64,000 nucleotides of DNA from Bradyrhizobium ivorense (lineage in GTDB: Bacteria; Pseudomonadota; Alphaproteobacteria; Rhizobiales; Xanthobacteraceae), in assembly GCF_900696085.1 (NCBI RefSeq), contig NZ_CAADFC020000028.1, forward strand, positions 682,001 to 746,000, read 5' to 3'. The translations under genes were made by a program, and so were the position numbers. Numbering within the stretch: position 1 is the stretch's first letter; each line of letters starts with the position of its first letter. The notes under the pieces are model-generated. The model made no database searches. It was not told the DNA's origin and was given only the letters and a program-made list of their open reading frames with translations. This document shows, piece after piece, positions 35,330 through 45,257 of this stretch.

Positions 35330-35857
35330 ATGTCAGAACAGAACAAGAGCGTGGTAGCCCGCTGGTTCAAGGAGTTTTGGGGCAATCCCTGGAATCCGCG
35401 CATCGTCAACGAGCTCGCCACGGCCGACATCGTGGTGCACTACCCGATGCATGAACCGAAGTGCGGACGCGCCGCGGTGCTGCAGTTCATGACCGAGTTT
35501 CGCGAAGCCTTTTCCGACCTCAATTTCCGGGGCCTCGGCCAACTCGTCGCGGAGGGCGACCTTGTCGTCGGCCGCTGGGAAGGCGGCGGCACCCACACCG
35601 GACCCGCGTTCAGCGACTTCCGGCTCGGCTCGCTGCCCGCCGCCTCCGGCCGCAAGATGAAGTTCGCCGGCACCACCGTGCTGCGCCTGCAGCAGGGGCG
35701 GATCGCCGAGGAGCTCGGCCAGGAAGACGCGATCACCGCCATGTTGCAGCTCGGTCTCATTCGCCTGCCCGAGCAGGACGCTGCCGCGGCGCGGCCCGGC
35801 GGCGCGTTGCCGCCTGGCTGGAACAACATGCCGAAGCAGCCGGAGAGCGCGCGCTGA
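35330..35857 (+). CDS. SnoaL-like / ester cyclase-type polyketide cyclase fold protein
   Basis: 175-aa NTF2-like fold protein. Characteristic are the opening helix (NKSVVARWFKEFWGNPWNP), the central DIVVHYPMHEPKCGRAAVLQ, REAFSDLNF and the VVGRWEGGGTHTGPAF strand. SnoaL-type proteins cyclise polyketides, but most bacterial members have no known role. The ATG at 35330 follows AACGGAGACG. The 250 bases upstream (35078-35329) show no gene. Confidence 0.75.
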   Translation: MSEQNKSVVARWFKEFWGNPWNPRIVNELATADIVVHYPMHEPKCGRAAVLQFMTEFREAFSDLNFRGLGQLVAEGDLVVGRWEGGGTHTGPAFSDFRLGSLPAASGRKMKFAGTTVLRLQQGRIAEELGQEDAITAMLQLGLIRLPEQDAAAARPGGALPPGWNNMPKQPESAR

Positions 35858-35906
35858 ACGTGGCCGGCCAAACTGGAAGCCGGCGCTTGCACCGGCTTCC
35901 AGGACG

Positions 35907-36374
35907 CTATGCCGGAAAGATCAGGCACGTCGTCGTGCCGTGGGCGAGCAAGCGGCCTTCTGCATCGGTGACCCTGCCCTCCGCCGTGCCGATGCGGCGG
36001 CCGCAATTGAGCACCTGTCCCTCCGCCCTGATCGGGCCGGTCTCCGGCGTGATCGGACGGATCAGCGATATCTTGAATTCGAGCGTGGTCTGGCTCGTCC
36101 CGGCATCGAGCGTCGACTGCACCGCCAGCCCCATGCAGCTGTCGAGCAGCGTCGCGGTGAGGCCGCCATGCACCGTGCCCGCCGGATTGAGATGCGCGTC
36201 GGTCGGCACCAACGTGACAACGACGCGGCCGCGCTCGGCCTCCGCAACGTCATAGCCGAGCGTTCGCGCGATGGTGTTGAGCGGCAGCGCGCCGCTGGCG
36301 AGCCCCTGGACGAATTCGAGACCGCTCATCTGCCGCTTCTGCTCGGCACTGACGGTGCCATAGGACTTGGTCAT
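35907..36374 (-). CDS. PaaI-type thioesterase (hotdog fold)
   Basis: 155-aa single hotdog-domain protein. The family pattern NPAGTVHGGLTATLLDSCMG (HGG motif and catalytic-region Asp) is followed by LEFKISLIRPITPETGPIRA. Such enzymes hydrolyse acyl-CoA or phenylacetyl-CoA-type thioesters. The start at 36374 includes a variable 25-residue leader. The neighbours give no pathway context. Confidence 0.85.
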   Translation of the reverse strand: MTKSYGTVSAEQKRQMSGLEFVQGLASGALPLNTIARTLGYDVAEAERGRVVVTLVPTDAHLNPAGTVHGGLTATLLDSCMGLAVQSTLDAGTSQTTLEFKISLIRPITPETGPIRAEGQVLNCGRRIGTAEGRVTDAEGRLLAHGTTTCLIFPA

Positions 36375-36392
36375 TGCCGATCTCCATGAAAT

Positions 36393-36965
36393 TTACCGGG
36401 GGTTCGCTGATCTGCTGTTACGCATCGCCGAGGGCGGCCGGCCGTAAAGTCTAGCGAATGCAGCGCTCATGCGCCGCGTGCTGGAGAAGCCGGCACGCTT
36501 CGCCACCAGATCGATCGGAAGGTCGCTGCCATCGATCAGGCGCTTGGCGCGCTGCACGCGCAGCGACAGCGCGACCTGCAGCGGCGAGGCGTCGAGATGT
36601 TCGGCGAACAGGCGCGACAGATGCCGCGCGCCGACGCCGAGCCGTTCGGCCAGCGCATCGACATGGCCGCGATCGAGCGCACCCTGCTCGATCAGAACCA
36701 GCGCACGCTCGACGGTCGTCCTGGTGCCTTTCCAGGCCGGGCAGAACGGCGCCGCCTCGGGCCGGCAACGCAGGCACGGCCGGAAGCCGGCGCGCTCCGC
36801 CGACGCCGCGCTGCCGTAGAACGCGACGTTGCGCGCCAGCGGCGTGCGCGCCCGGCACACCGGGCGGCAGTACACGCCGGTGGTCTTGACCGCCACGAAC
36901 ACGATGCCGTCCCAGGCGGGATCGCGGCGTTGAAAGGCAGCATACTGGGCGGCGAAGTCGAGCAT
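36393..36965 (-). CDS. Ada-type methyl-phosphotriester sensor with AraC HTH (AdaA-like)
   Basis: 190 aa. The N-terminal Ada zinc domain has four Cys ligands, C33 and C37 (VYCRPVC) and C64 and C67 (RPCLRC); C33 corresponds to the methyl-accepting Cys of E. coli Ada. An AraC-type helix-turn-helix region follows (about 85-180, HVDALAERLGVGARHLSRLF). The O6-methylguanine methyltransferase domain of full Ada is absent, as in Bacillus AdaA. It should turn on alkylation-repair genes when it repairs methyl phosphotriesters. No alkA or ogt is adjacent. The start may also be at 36995, which adds ten residues. Confidence 0.82.
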   Translation of the reverse strand: MLDFAAQYAAFQRRDPAWDGIVFVAVKTTGVYCRPVCRARTPLARNVAFYGSAASAERAGFRPCLRCRPEAAPFCPAWKGTRTTVERALVLIEQGALDRGHVDALAERLGVGARHLSRLFAEHLDASPLQVALSLRVQRAKRLIDGSDLPIDLVAKRAGFSSTRRMSAAFARLYGRPPSAMRNSRSANPR

Positions 36966-37163
36966 GCTCCCGCTATAGGCGCGGCCGCTTGCCATGACGA
37001 CCCGCTTCCCGGAGACGACGTCCGGAAACGACCGCACGCGCAGGCAGGGCCGACGCGGCCTGCGACCGATTGGCCATGCTTTGCCCCAGTTCGGTCACCG
37101 AAAATTAAGGCTCGATTCAGTTTCCGGGCTCATCATTTGCGTGATCCGAACACAGGTCACGCC

Positions 37164-37838
37164 ATGCACGACCGCGCGCCGATCAGTCCTGACAACGTCT
37201 GGCCGACAGATCTGGCTGGCGGCCGGTCGGCCGAGCCGGCAGGCGACCTCTGGGATCTCTCCAACGCCAACCACGACGCCGCTTTGCTGCTGCGCGAGCC
37301 GCTGGCCGACCGCATCGGCACCGCGCTGCTGGTCGCGACGGCTCTGGCGGCCAGCTTCGTGCTGGGATGGGCCGGCAATGTGAGCTGGAATCACTTCACG
37401 AGTGCGCCCGAGCCGGCTGTAGTGGCCCAGAAGGAAGCGCCGCCGCCGCGCGTGGCGGAGACACGGCCAAACGCGCGAGGCGAAGCCACCCGGCGGACTG
37501 CATCGAACACTGAGCCTGCCGTCACCGGCAGCATTCCGAAGACTACGGCCAATCCGCGCCCGACCGCCTTGGGAGCCGCGCCCACCACCCTGAACGCGCA
37601 GGCCGCAGCGCTCGCGACCAAGCCACAGCCGGCGGGGCCCGAGACGCGGCCGAGCACCGTGCCCGGATGGTCGGTGCTCGAGGTCCGCGACGGCACCGCC
37701 GTGCTGGAGGGACCGGACGGCGTCAAGATGGTCGCCCGCGGCGACGTCGTGCCCGGACTAGGCCGGGTCGATTCGATCGTGCGCTGGGGCAACCGCTGGA
37801 TCGTCGCCACCGCGAACGGTCTGGTCGCGACGCCCTGA
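37164..37838 (+). CDS. Membrane-anchored protein of unknown function
   Basis: 224 aa. One hydrophobic helix (about 53-70, GTALLVATALAASFVLGWAG) follows a 50-residue hydrophilic N-terminus and precedes a Pro/Thr/Ala-rich linker (about 85-165). A small beta-rich C-terminal domain (SVLEVRDGTAVLEGPDGVKM, RWGNRWIVATANGLV) recalls the periplasmic PilP/GspC-type or bactofilin-adjacent segments, but no firm family match is made. The ATG at 37164 begins just after a GTCACGCC leader without a clear Shine-Dalgarno. Confidence 0.6.
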   Translation: MHDRAPISPDNVWPTDLAGGRSAEPAGDLWDLSNANHDAALLLREPLADRIGTALLVATALAASFVLGWAGNVSWNHFTSAPEPAVVAQKEAPPPRVAETRPNARGEATRRTASNTEPAVTGSIPKTTANPRPTALGAAPTTLNAQAAALATKPQPAGPETRPSTVPGWSVLEVRDGTAVLEGPDGVKMVARGDVVPGLGRVDSIVRWGNRWIVATANGLVATP

Positions 37839-37853
37839 GCGGCGAAACTTTTC

Positions 37854-38267
37854 TCAGTTGCCGTTGATCAGGAAGCGCAGCGACTTGCTGCCGATCAGGG
37901 TGACCGCTTCGCCCTGCCGCTGCCAGGTCGCGGTGCTGCCGAGCGCGGCGAGCAGATCGCGGTCGGCCTGCGCCCGCTCCGGCGAGCAGGTGCGGTTCTC
38001 CATCGCGCCGGGAATGAAGACGAGCGTGTTGCCGGCGACCGAGAACTTGCCCTTGCCGCCGTCGCACCAGAGCTCGAGGATCACCTCGCCGTCGTCGCCG
38101 ATCTCGATCGAGGGAATCCGCTTCGAGCCCGGCATGCGCGCGGCGTCCAGCGTCATCACGAAGCCGAACGGGAATTCCTCCTGCGCCTCGGCCGACATCG
38201 ATGCAAATGCGGCGGCAACCAGCGCCAGCGCGGCCATGCCGTTCAATATCCGCCTCATCGCCATCAT
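37854..38267 (-). CDS. Small exported protein (META/HslJ-like)
   Basis: 137 aa. The start MMAMRRILNGMAALALVAAA and AEAQEEF form a signal peptide; the mature 105 residues are beta-rich with two cysteines (ELWCDGG, NRTCSPE). The phrase GKFSVAGNTLVF followed by MENRTCSPERAQADRDLLAAL resembles the core of META-domain (HslJ-like) proteins, giving that tentative name. Several ATG codons (38267, 38264, 38258) could be used; AGGGA sits seven bases before the first. Confidence 0.65.
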   Translation of the reverse strand: MMAMRRILNGMAALALVAAAFASMSAEAQEEFPFGFVMTLDAARMPGSKRIPSIEIGDDGEVILELWCDGGKGKFSVAGNTLVFIPGAMENRTCSPERAQADRDLLAALGSTATWQRQGEAVTLIGSKSLRFLINGN

Positions 38268-38545
38268 GCTTCCCTGAAATTGCGCCGCCGCCCAACGGCC
38301 GTCCTTGTATGGGACGAGGCCGTGCTTGGCCAGCGTCGCGCGCGATAAAATCTCCGGAACCAAGGCCCCTATGGCGTGATGCCCACGGCAAAGCGTCGCT
38401 GCAACCCACCGGGCGGTCGCGCGCTCGACCAGCCAAGACGACACAACGCCCCAAGGTTGCAAATCTCTATTGCACTCGTCGCAATGCTGTGATCAACTTC
38501 AGGTTGATTACCTCCGCCCTTTCGTTTCGATCCGGGGAGGATGCG

Positions 38546-40321
38546 TTGAGTTTCGACAATCACATTGCGACACGACACAGCGCCCGTTGCCTGCTGGCGG
38601 CGTTTTCGCTTGCGTTCTTGAGCCAGGACGCCAACGCCGGGACCACCCTACCCCCCAACGTCATGTCGACCTGCGCCTTCACGCCGGCGGAGTTCGGCGG
38701 CATATTCGAGTCCGGAAGCGTCTCGAAGAACGGCGGCGTTCAGCCCGCAAACAGCTTCGCATTCACGCCGAACTCGCTGTGCTCCTTCTACAAGTGGTCG
38801 ACGCAGATGTTTCTCTGGCTGACCTCGCCGGCACCGTCGCGCGCCGGCGGCGGCACACACGTGTTCGACTCTCCGGTCTTTTTTGCGGTGTCTCCGCTCG
38901 ATTCGAACGGTCAACGTGACCTGATTCCTGCGGCGCCCGGCCGGTCCCTGCCATTCCTGCCGCTCATCAGCCAGCGCGGAAACAAGGGGCAGGAGGTCGT
39001 GTTCGACAGCAAGGGAAAACTCCACGACGTCGTCCGCGCGGCGGTCGGGCCGAACGGAAGATTGCTGGCGCGCGATAGAGCGGGCCAGCCGGTCGAGATC
39101 GAGCGCGTTCAAGCGGCTCCCGACGGCAAACCCATCCTGCTCGACCGCGCGAACAGGCCGGTCGACTTCCAGGCGACGCGCGCCGGCGCGCCGACGCTGT
39201 TCAGCGACACCGGTGCGCCGCTCGCGCTGCGGCCGGACACCGTGCTGGTGAACGGCCGTCCACAGTTGGTGACGACGTCAGGCGCGGTGATTCAGACCGA
39301 GGAAGGTCAGGCCGGTGGCGGCGCGCTGATGGCACAGAACGGATCGCTTGTGCTCTACCTGCTCCAGGTGAACGACGTATGGGCCTACTTCAATACCGGA
39401 ATGAAGGACAACAAGATCACCAATCCGACCCCGACTACATTCCCGACGCTGGGCAGCGGTCTCGGCCAGATCACCACCTTCGCGCAACAGGCGCCCGCGC
39501 CATTTACGAAATCCGCATTTCCGGACAACGTCGCAATGGCTGTCGAGGTGAAGTCCTCATGGATAGAAACCACCGGCCTCGCCAACCCTGACGACTACAT
39601 CACGATCGACGCGACCATCCCAACCTACAATCCGCCGCTGACTCAGCCCAACAATACCCAGTCGGTTCAGTCGGGCACGAAACAGACCAAACTCGCGCTG
39701 GTCGGCATCCACATTGTCGGCAGCACGCTCGATCATCCGGAAATGCTGTGGGCCACGTTCGAGCACGTCAACAACAGCCCCAATCCGCAATACACCTTCA
39801 CCACGACCGCGAGCGGCGTGGGCACCCAGCCGGCGGATGGGCCCGGCGGCTGGATCTTCTCGTCGACCGGCGCAACGACCGCCAACCCCAACAATCTGCG
39901 CATAACGCCAAACGGTACAGCCCTCAACGCAGTGCCCGGCCAGACGATCGGCCCGAGCGATGTCGTCCGGATCAACCCGTGGGGGACCGCTTCGTCCAGC
40001 GCGCAGTTTACCGCCAACAACACCGATATCGTGTCGCTCAACAAGAACGTCATCGGCCTGCTGGCCGCCGGCGATGCGCGCCAGAACTACCTGCTGGTCG
40101 GTGCGACCTGGGTGCTCGGCGGCGGCCCGCCAAGCAAGGGCGTAATAACCGGCACGCCGCAGATGGCCAATTCGACAATGGAAACGTTCTTCCAGCCGAG
40201 CAACTGTTTCGACTGCCACTCCGACGACGGCGGCAACATGCTCGGCACGCCGTCCGGTCCGGATGGTTTCAGCGGAGGTCTGAGCCATATCTGGGCCGCT
40301 ACACGCCCACTGTTTCCCTGA
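38546..40321 (+). CDS. Secreted protein with a single CxxCH heme-binding site, TTG start
   Basis: 591 aa. A signal peptide (LLAAFSLAFLSQDANAG, cleavage near residue 31) sends it to the periplasm or outside. Late in the chain C554-x-x-C557-H558 (NCFDCHSDD) forms a c-type heme motif; the rest does not resemble a classical cytochrome c. The N-terminal part holds a WSTQMFLWLTSP segment, the middle has repeated Gly/Asp-turn strands, and WIFSSTG and VRINPWG segments suggest a beta-rich fold. Start TTG 38546 has GGGGAGG eight bases upstream; an ATG five bases earlier is out of frame and hits a stop at once. I do not recognise the family. Confidence 0.75.
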   Translation: MSFDNHIATRHSARCLLAAFSLAFLSQDANAGTTLPPNVMSTCAFTPAEFGGIFESGSVSKNGGVQPANSFAFTPNSLCSFYKWSTQMFLWLTSPAPSRAGGGTHVFDSPVFFAVSPLDSNGQRDLIPAAPGRSLPFLPLISQRGNKGQEVVFDSKGKLHDVVRAAVGPNGRLLARDRAGQPVEIERVQAAPDGKPILLDRANRPVDFQATRAGAPTLFSDTGAPLALRPDTVLVNGRPQLVTTSGAVIQTEEGQAGGGALMAQNGSLVLYLLQVNDVWAYFNTGMKDNKITNPTPTTFPTLGSGLGQITTFAQQAPAPFTKSAFPDNVAMAVEVKSSWIETTGLANPDDYITIDATIPTYNPPLTQPNNTQSVQSGTKQTKLALVGIHIVGSTLDHPEMLWATFEHVNNSPNPQYTFTTTASGVGTQPADGPGGWIFSSTGATTANPNNLRITPNGTALNAVPGQTIGPSDVVRINPWGTASSSAQFTANNTDIVSLNKNVIGLLAAGDARQNYLLVGATWVLGGGPPSKGVITGTPQMANSTMETFFQPSNCFDCHSDDGGNMLGTPSGPDGFSGGLSHIWAATRPLFP

Positions 40322-40391
40322 AAAGTCCGGAAGCTGATTTCACGCTGCCGGCCCGCGCGCCCCGTCATTTGCACTTCGAGAGGATTCCACC

Positions 40392-41828
40392 ATGAGCCCG
40401 GCAAGTGAATGGAAATGGGTGGCGACGAACTCGCCGACGGCAAATTCACGGACCGACGACATCTGGTTCTTCGACGAACAGAAGGGCTGGCTGGTGAACA
40501 GCAACGGCCAGGTCAGTCAAACCCTCGACGGTGGCGAGACGTGGACGATGAAGAAATTCATCGATCCGAATTCAAAGGGCTTCCCCTATCTGCGCTGCAT
40601 GGGCTGGGCGAACGAGAGGATCGGCTGGGTCGGGGCGGTTACGGCGTTCGACGCAGGCAACAAGGACTATCTGCAGGTTCTGCTGCATCGAACTACCGAC
40701 GGCGGTGCAAGCTGGGAAAACATGTCGAACATGCCCGACAATTCACCCGCCGGCATTTGCGGCATGTTCGCGGTCAACGAAAGGATCGTTTACGGAGCCG
40801 GAACGAATGATCCGGACCTGCCCGGTCCAGGATTGGTCAAGACCACCGATGGCGGCCTGACATGGACGCACACGGATTTGAGCCAGCACGCCGACAATCT
40901 GATCGACGTCTATTTTTCCGATGAAAACACCGGGTGGATCGTCGGTGGAAAAAAGCAATCTTCATGTCCCGCAATCAAGCCCGGCTACGAGACTCACCCG
41001 CAATATTCGCAGCTCAAGCCGGTGGTGCTGAAGACCACCGACGGCGGTGCGACCTGGGTCAACAAGGCCGCCGGCGTCGACGGGCTTGATTGCGGCGAGT
41101 GGGGGTGGAAAATTCAATTTCTCGACGCCAGGACGGGCTTCGTTGCTCTGGAAAACTTCACCACGGCGGCCATTCTGAAGACATCCGACGGGGGAGAGAC
41201 CTGGGTGCGCTTGCCGATCGTCGACGCTGCCGGCCGTTCGATCAACATGGATCTCGAAGGCGTTGGCTTCATCGATGGGCAGTCCGGCTGGGTCGGCGGA
41301 TGGGCCGACAACTTCGAGGGCCTCTTCAACAGTCTGACCGTCGACGGCGGGAAATCATGGACCGCGCAAAACAATGTGCCGGGTAATCCGGCTACCGACC
41401 CGCGGATCAGGATCAATCGCTATCGATTCCTCGGCAGCCCGATTTCGAAGGGGTATTGCAGCGGAGCGCAGGTTTACAAGCGTGCCGCGCCTGGTGCGCC
41501 GACGATCGCCATGGCTGCCGCGAGGCGCGCGACGCCGCAACCCGCAGGTCTGGCGCTGTCCCACACCGCCAATTTCAGCAGCCGCTCCGTCGAAATCACC
41601 TACGTGCTGCCGCAAGATGCCGCGAGTGTTTTTGTTGGGATATGGAACCACTTCGCCTTCCACGTGCGGACGCTTGTCGACGGAAGAAGCCTGAAGGCCG
41701 GCCGGCACACCATCACGTGGGACGGCACGGACGACAGCGGGAAGCCTCTCGGCGGCGACCTCTATATCTGCAGGATGTCCGTCGACGGCAGGACAGGAGA
41801 GAGCCAGACGGTTCGATTGCCAAAATAA
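40392..41828 (+). CDS. YCF48/BNR-type beta-propeller protein with FlgD-like C-terminal domain
   Basis: 478 aa. Several blades carry the S/T-x-D-G-G-x-T/S-W motif (LDGGETW, TDGGASW, TDGGLTW, TDGGATW, SDGGETW, VDGGKSW), the signature of YCF48/sortilin-like propellers, usually outside the cytoplasm. The C-terminal about 100 residues (SVEITYVLPQDAASV, TITWDGTDDSGKPLGGDLYI) form an Ig-like FlgD-type cap domain. Unexpectedly, no signal peptide is present at the N-terminus (MSPASEWKWVATNSPTANSR). It lies 70 bases after the heme-protein gene on the same strand. In photosynthetic bacteria YCF48 helps assemble membrane complexes; here the role is unknown. Confidence 0.82.
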   Translation: MSPASEWKWVATNSPTANSRTDDIWFFDEQKGWLVNSNGQVSQTLDGGETWTMKKFIDPNSKGFPYLRCMGWANERIGWVGAVTAFDAGNKDYLQVLLHRTTDGGASWENMSNMPDNSPAGICGMFAVNERIVYGAGTNDPDLPGPGLVKTTDGGLTWTHTDLSQHADNLIDVYFSDENTGWIVGGKKQSSCPAIKPGYETHPQYSQLKPVVLKTTDGGATWVNKAAGVDGLDCGEWGWKIQFLDARTGFVALENFTTAAILKTSDGGETWVRLPIVDAAGRSINMDLEGVGFIDGQSGWVGGWADNFEGLFNSLTVDGGKSWTAQNNVPGNPATDPRIRINRYRFLGSPISKGYCSGAQVYKRAAPGAPTIAMAAARRATPQPAGLALSHTANFSSRSVEITYVLPQDAASVFVGIWNHFAFHVRTLVDGRSLKAGRHTITWDGTDDSGKPLGGDLYICRMSVDGRTGESQTVRLPK

Positions 41829-41921
41829 GGACGAACCAATTGGCCGGCCGCGGCTGCGGCCGGAGCGGCGATATGCTCTTCAGATGTTTGCGCTTCAGGC
41901 ATGGATGACAGGAGGATTGAG

Positions 41922-42179
41922 ATGACAGTGACCTGGCCGACGATAAAAGCGTACTTCACGGATATGGATGTCGAGCATATGAAACGCGTGTCGGCAAACT
42001 GGCCGAAGGTGATGGATTTGCATGACGAGGCCAGCGTTCTCTACTACGCGACGCAGATTCACGCCTCGGTCTCCAGCGGCCGCATGCCGATCGGCGAGCC
42101 GCGCTGGAGTCCGCAAATGGTCGCGGATTTTCTAGACTGGTGGAAAAGTCAGAATCCGGCTGCAAGCCCTATTGTGTGA
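41922..42179 (+). CDS. Small protein of unknown function
   Basis: 85 aa, MTVTWPTIKAYFTDMDVEHM to QNPAASPIV, acidic and Trp/Met-rich, with no signal peptide or membrane helix. It is well supported by AGGAGG seven bases before ATG 41922. It follows the beta-propeller gene by 93 bases; a GC-rich hairpin without a T-run (41844-41863) lies in that gap. I know no function. Confidence 0.7.
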   Translation: MTVTWPTIKAYFTDMDVEHMKRVSANWPKVMDLHDEASVLYYATQIHASVSSGRMPIGEPRWSPQMVADFLDWWKSQNPAASPIV

Positions 42180-42218
42180 CCGGCCCGATGCGATGCTAGG
42201 CCGCGGGAGGTCGTTTGC

Positions 42219-43046
42219 TTGAGCATGATCGGGCCGGATCGACGGAGCTGGTACGAGCAGGGCATTCGACGGGCCGAGCAAGATGGTCTGATTCACTACC
42301 GGCGCGACAACAGCGGCGGCGAATGTCCGATCTCCGACGACTATAGCCACATTCGCCACGACGGCGGCGCGCCGCTGCTGAAATATACCAATGCACGACC
42401 GCTGTCGGCGATCGCCGGCCGGATCCTTGAGCTGTACCGCGATCATGCGGATGTTCGAATTCTGGAGCTCGGACCAGGCGCCGGCGTTGCTTGTGCAACA
42501 GCAAGCCGCCTGTTACCCCGCGCAATCATCGACACCGTCTCCCTGACACCGCTCAATCCCTATTTGAGATTTCGCCGGGACGATGTGTACGACCACATCG
42601 CGGAACAAATTACCGACGAACAGTGCCTGTCACGACTTTACGGCCCGCGTCGCTCTCCCTTCGTCCGGGACCAATACATTGGCAGGTTTCCGCGAGAGAT
42701 CATCCTGCGCGAACAGACCTATCATTTCATCTACGAGAACCATGGGGCCATCTTTCACAATCTGCTTGCGAATGAGGATGGTGATCCGACGGAGGTTGCC
42801 AGGACCTCGATCTCCTCGACCCTCTCGCTGCTGCGACGCGATGGAACGATGGTGATCATGGCTTCGGATGGCGCGCACCGGATCGAGGATGCGATCGAAT
42901 CCTGTTCTGCCGGCACGGACATCATCCTCACCTGCAAGCGGACCGCCGCGTACCACAGCTTTCCCTGCGTTCTGGCGCGCGAAGGCAGTCCACTGTGGGT
43001 GCGGTTCCGCGAGGACGAACAGGGCTTGTTGTCAGCATCGCAATGA
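42219..43046 (+). CDS. SAM-dependent methyltransferase-like protein
   Basis: 275 aa. A class I methyltransferase motif I is visible (VRILELGPGAGVACATASRL, about residues 79-98), followed by an acidic strand end and LTPLNPYLRF. Downstream, LLRRDGTMVIMASDG fits the strand-helix after the active site. The N-terminal 70 residues (DRRSWYEQGIRRAEQDGLIH) are not recognised. The start is TTG 42219 (GGGAGG eight bases upstream) or ATG 42225. It is 39 bases after the small-protein gene, so the four genes 38546-43046 may form one operon. Its substrate is unknown. Confidence 0.65.
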   Translation: MSMIGPDRRSWYEQGIRRAEQDGLIHYRRDNSGGECPISDDYSHIRHDGGAPLLKYTNARPLSAIAGRILELYRDHADVRILELGPGAGVACATASRLLPRAIIDTVSLTPLNPYLRFRRDDVYDHIAEQITDEQCLSRLYGPRRSPFVRDQYIGRFPREIILREQTYHFIYENHGAIFHNLLANEDGDPTEVARTSISSTLSLLRRDGTMVIMASDGAHRIEDAIESCSAGTDIILTCKRTAAYHSFPCVLAREGSPLWVRFREDEQGLLSASQ

Positions 43047-43164
43047 ATACTGCGGTTGGATACGCACACGCTGGAAGCAGCGATTTTGCGGATTTGTCGG
43101 TTGCGCCGCTGAATCGCCCGCGCATTCCTCGCCACGAGGCCGCGGCAATCCCGCGGGGATCGCC

Positions 43165-43268
43165 AGCTAAAGCGCGATGAGATCAGGTTGAATCGTCATC
43201 GCGCTTTAGCTCTTTGTTTGAGCATGATGATCTTTCCCGGAAAGCCGCTTCACACTTTCCGGATCATC
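43165..43268. repeat. Intergenic palindromic repeat (family H, copy 1)
   Basis: CTAAAGCGCGATGA and, inverted, TCATCGCGCTTTAG flank a short loop; then TTTGAGCATGATGATC and TTTCCGGAAAGCC..CACTTTCCGG follow. The pattern GCGCGATGA..AAGCATGATC recurs, rearranged, at 61015-61104. It sits between convergent genes. Confidence 0.78.
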
Positions 43269-43277
43269 AGGCGCCGG

Positions 43278-44948
<1,671 letters not shown>

Positions 44949-45257
44949 CTTGGGATACCCCCATTTATTATGCAGCGCCCCTGCCCGCCTGCTGGCAGGG
45001 GCTGCTGATGCGATTGCGGGAGTCCGTCTGGTATTGCTTGAGGCCCGGCTCGCAGATGGACGATCTTTAAGGATCGCTCACATCCTCGCGAAATTCGAAG
45101 GTCCCCCGCCCCCTCGCCATTGCCGGCATGCTAGAGTTGACTACAACACCGGGACAAGCCAACGCTTGCATGCCAGTCCTACGACTTTAGTCGGGGACCG
45201 TTCCGATTACCCTGATTCTTCAGGCCTTTGCGGGCCATTCCCCGGAGACGATAATCT
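44949..45257. other. Gene-free divergent intergenic region
   Basis: 309 bases between lctP and the ABC transporter gene, start to start. An imperfect palindrome CGATCTTTAAGGATCG lies near 45062-45077. No convincing operator, RNA or small gene was recognised; it should hold both promoters. Confidence 0.5.

Noticed and set aside
41844..41863. GC-rich hairpin after the beta-propeller gene as a terminator
   Set aside because: The stem is perfect (CCGGCCGC/GCGGCCGG) but no T-run follows, so it is not listed as a Rho-independent terminator.
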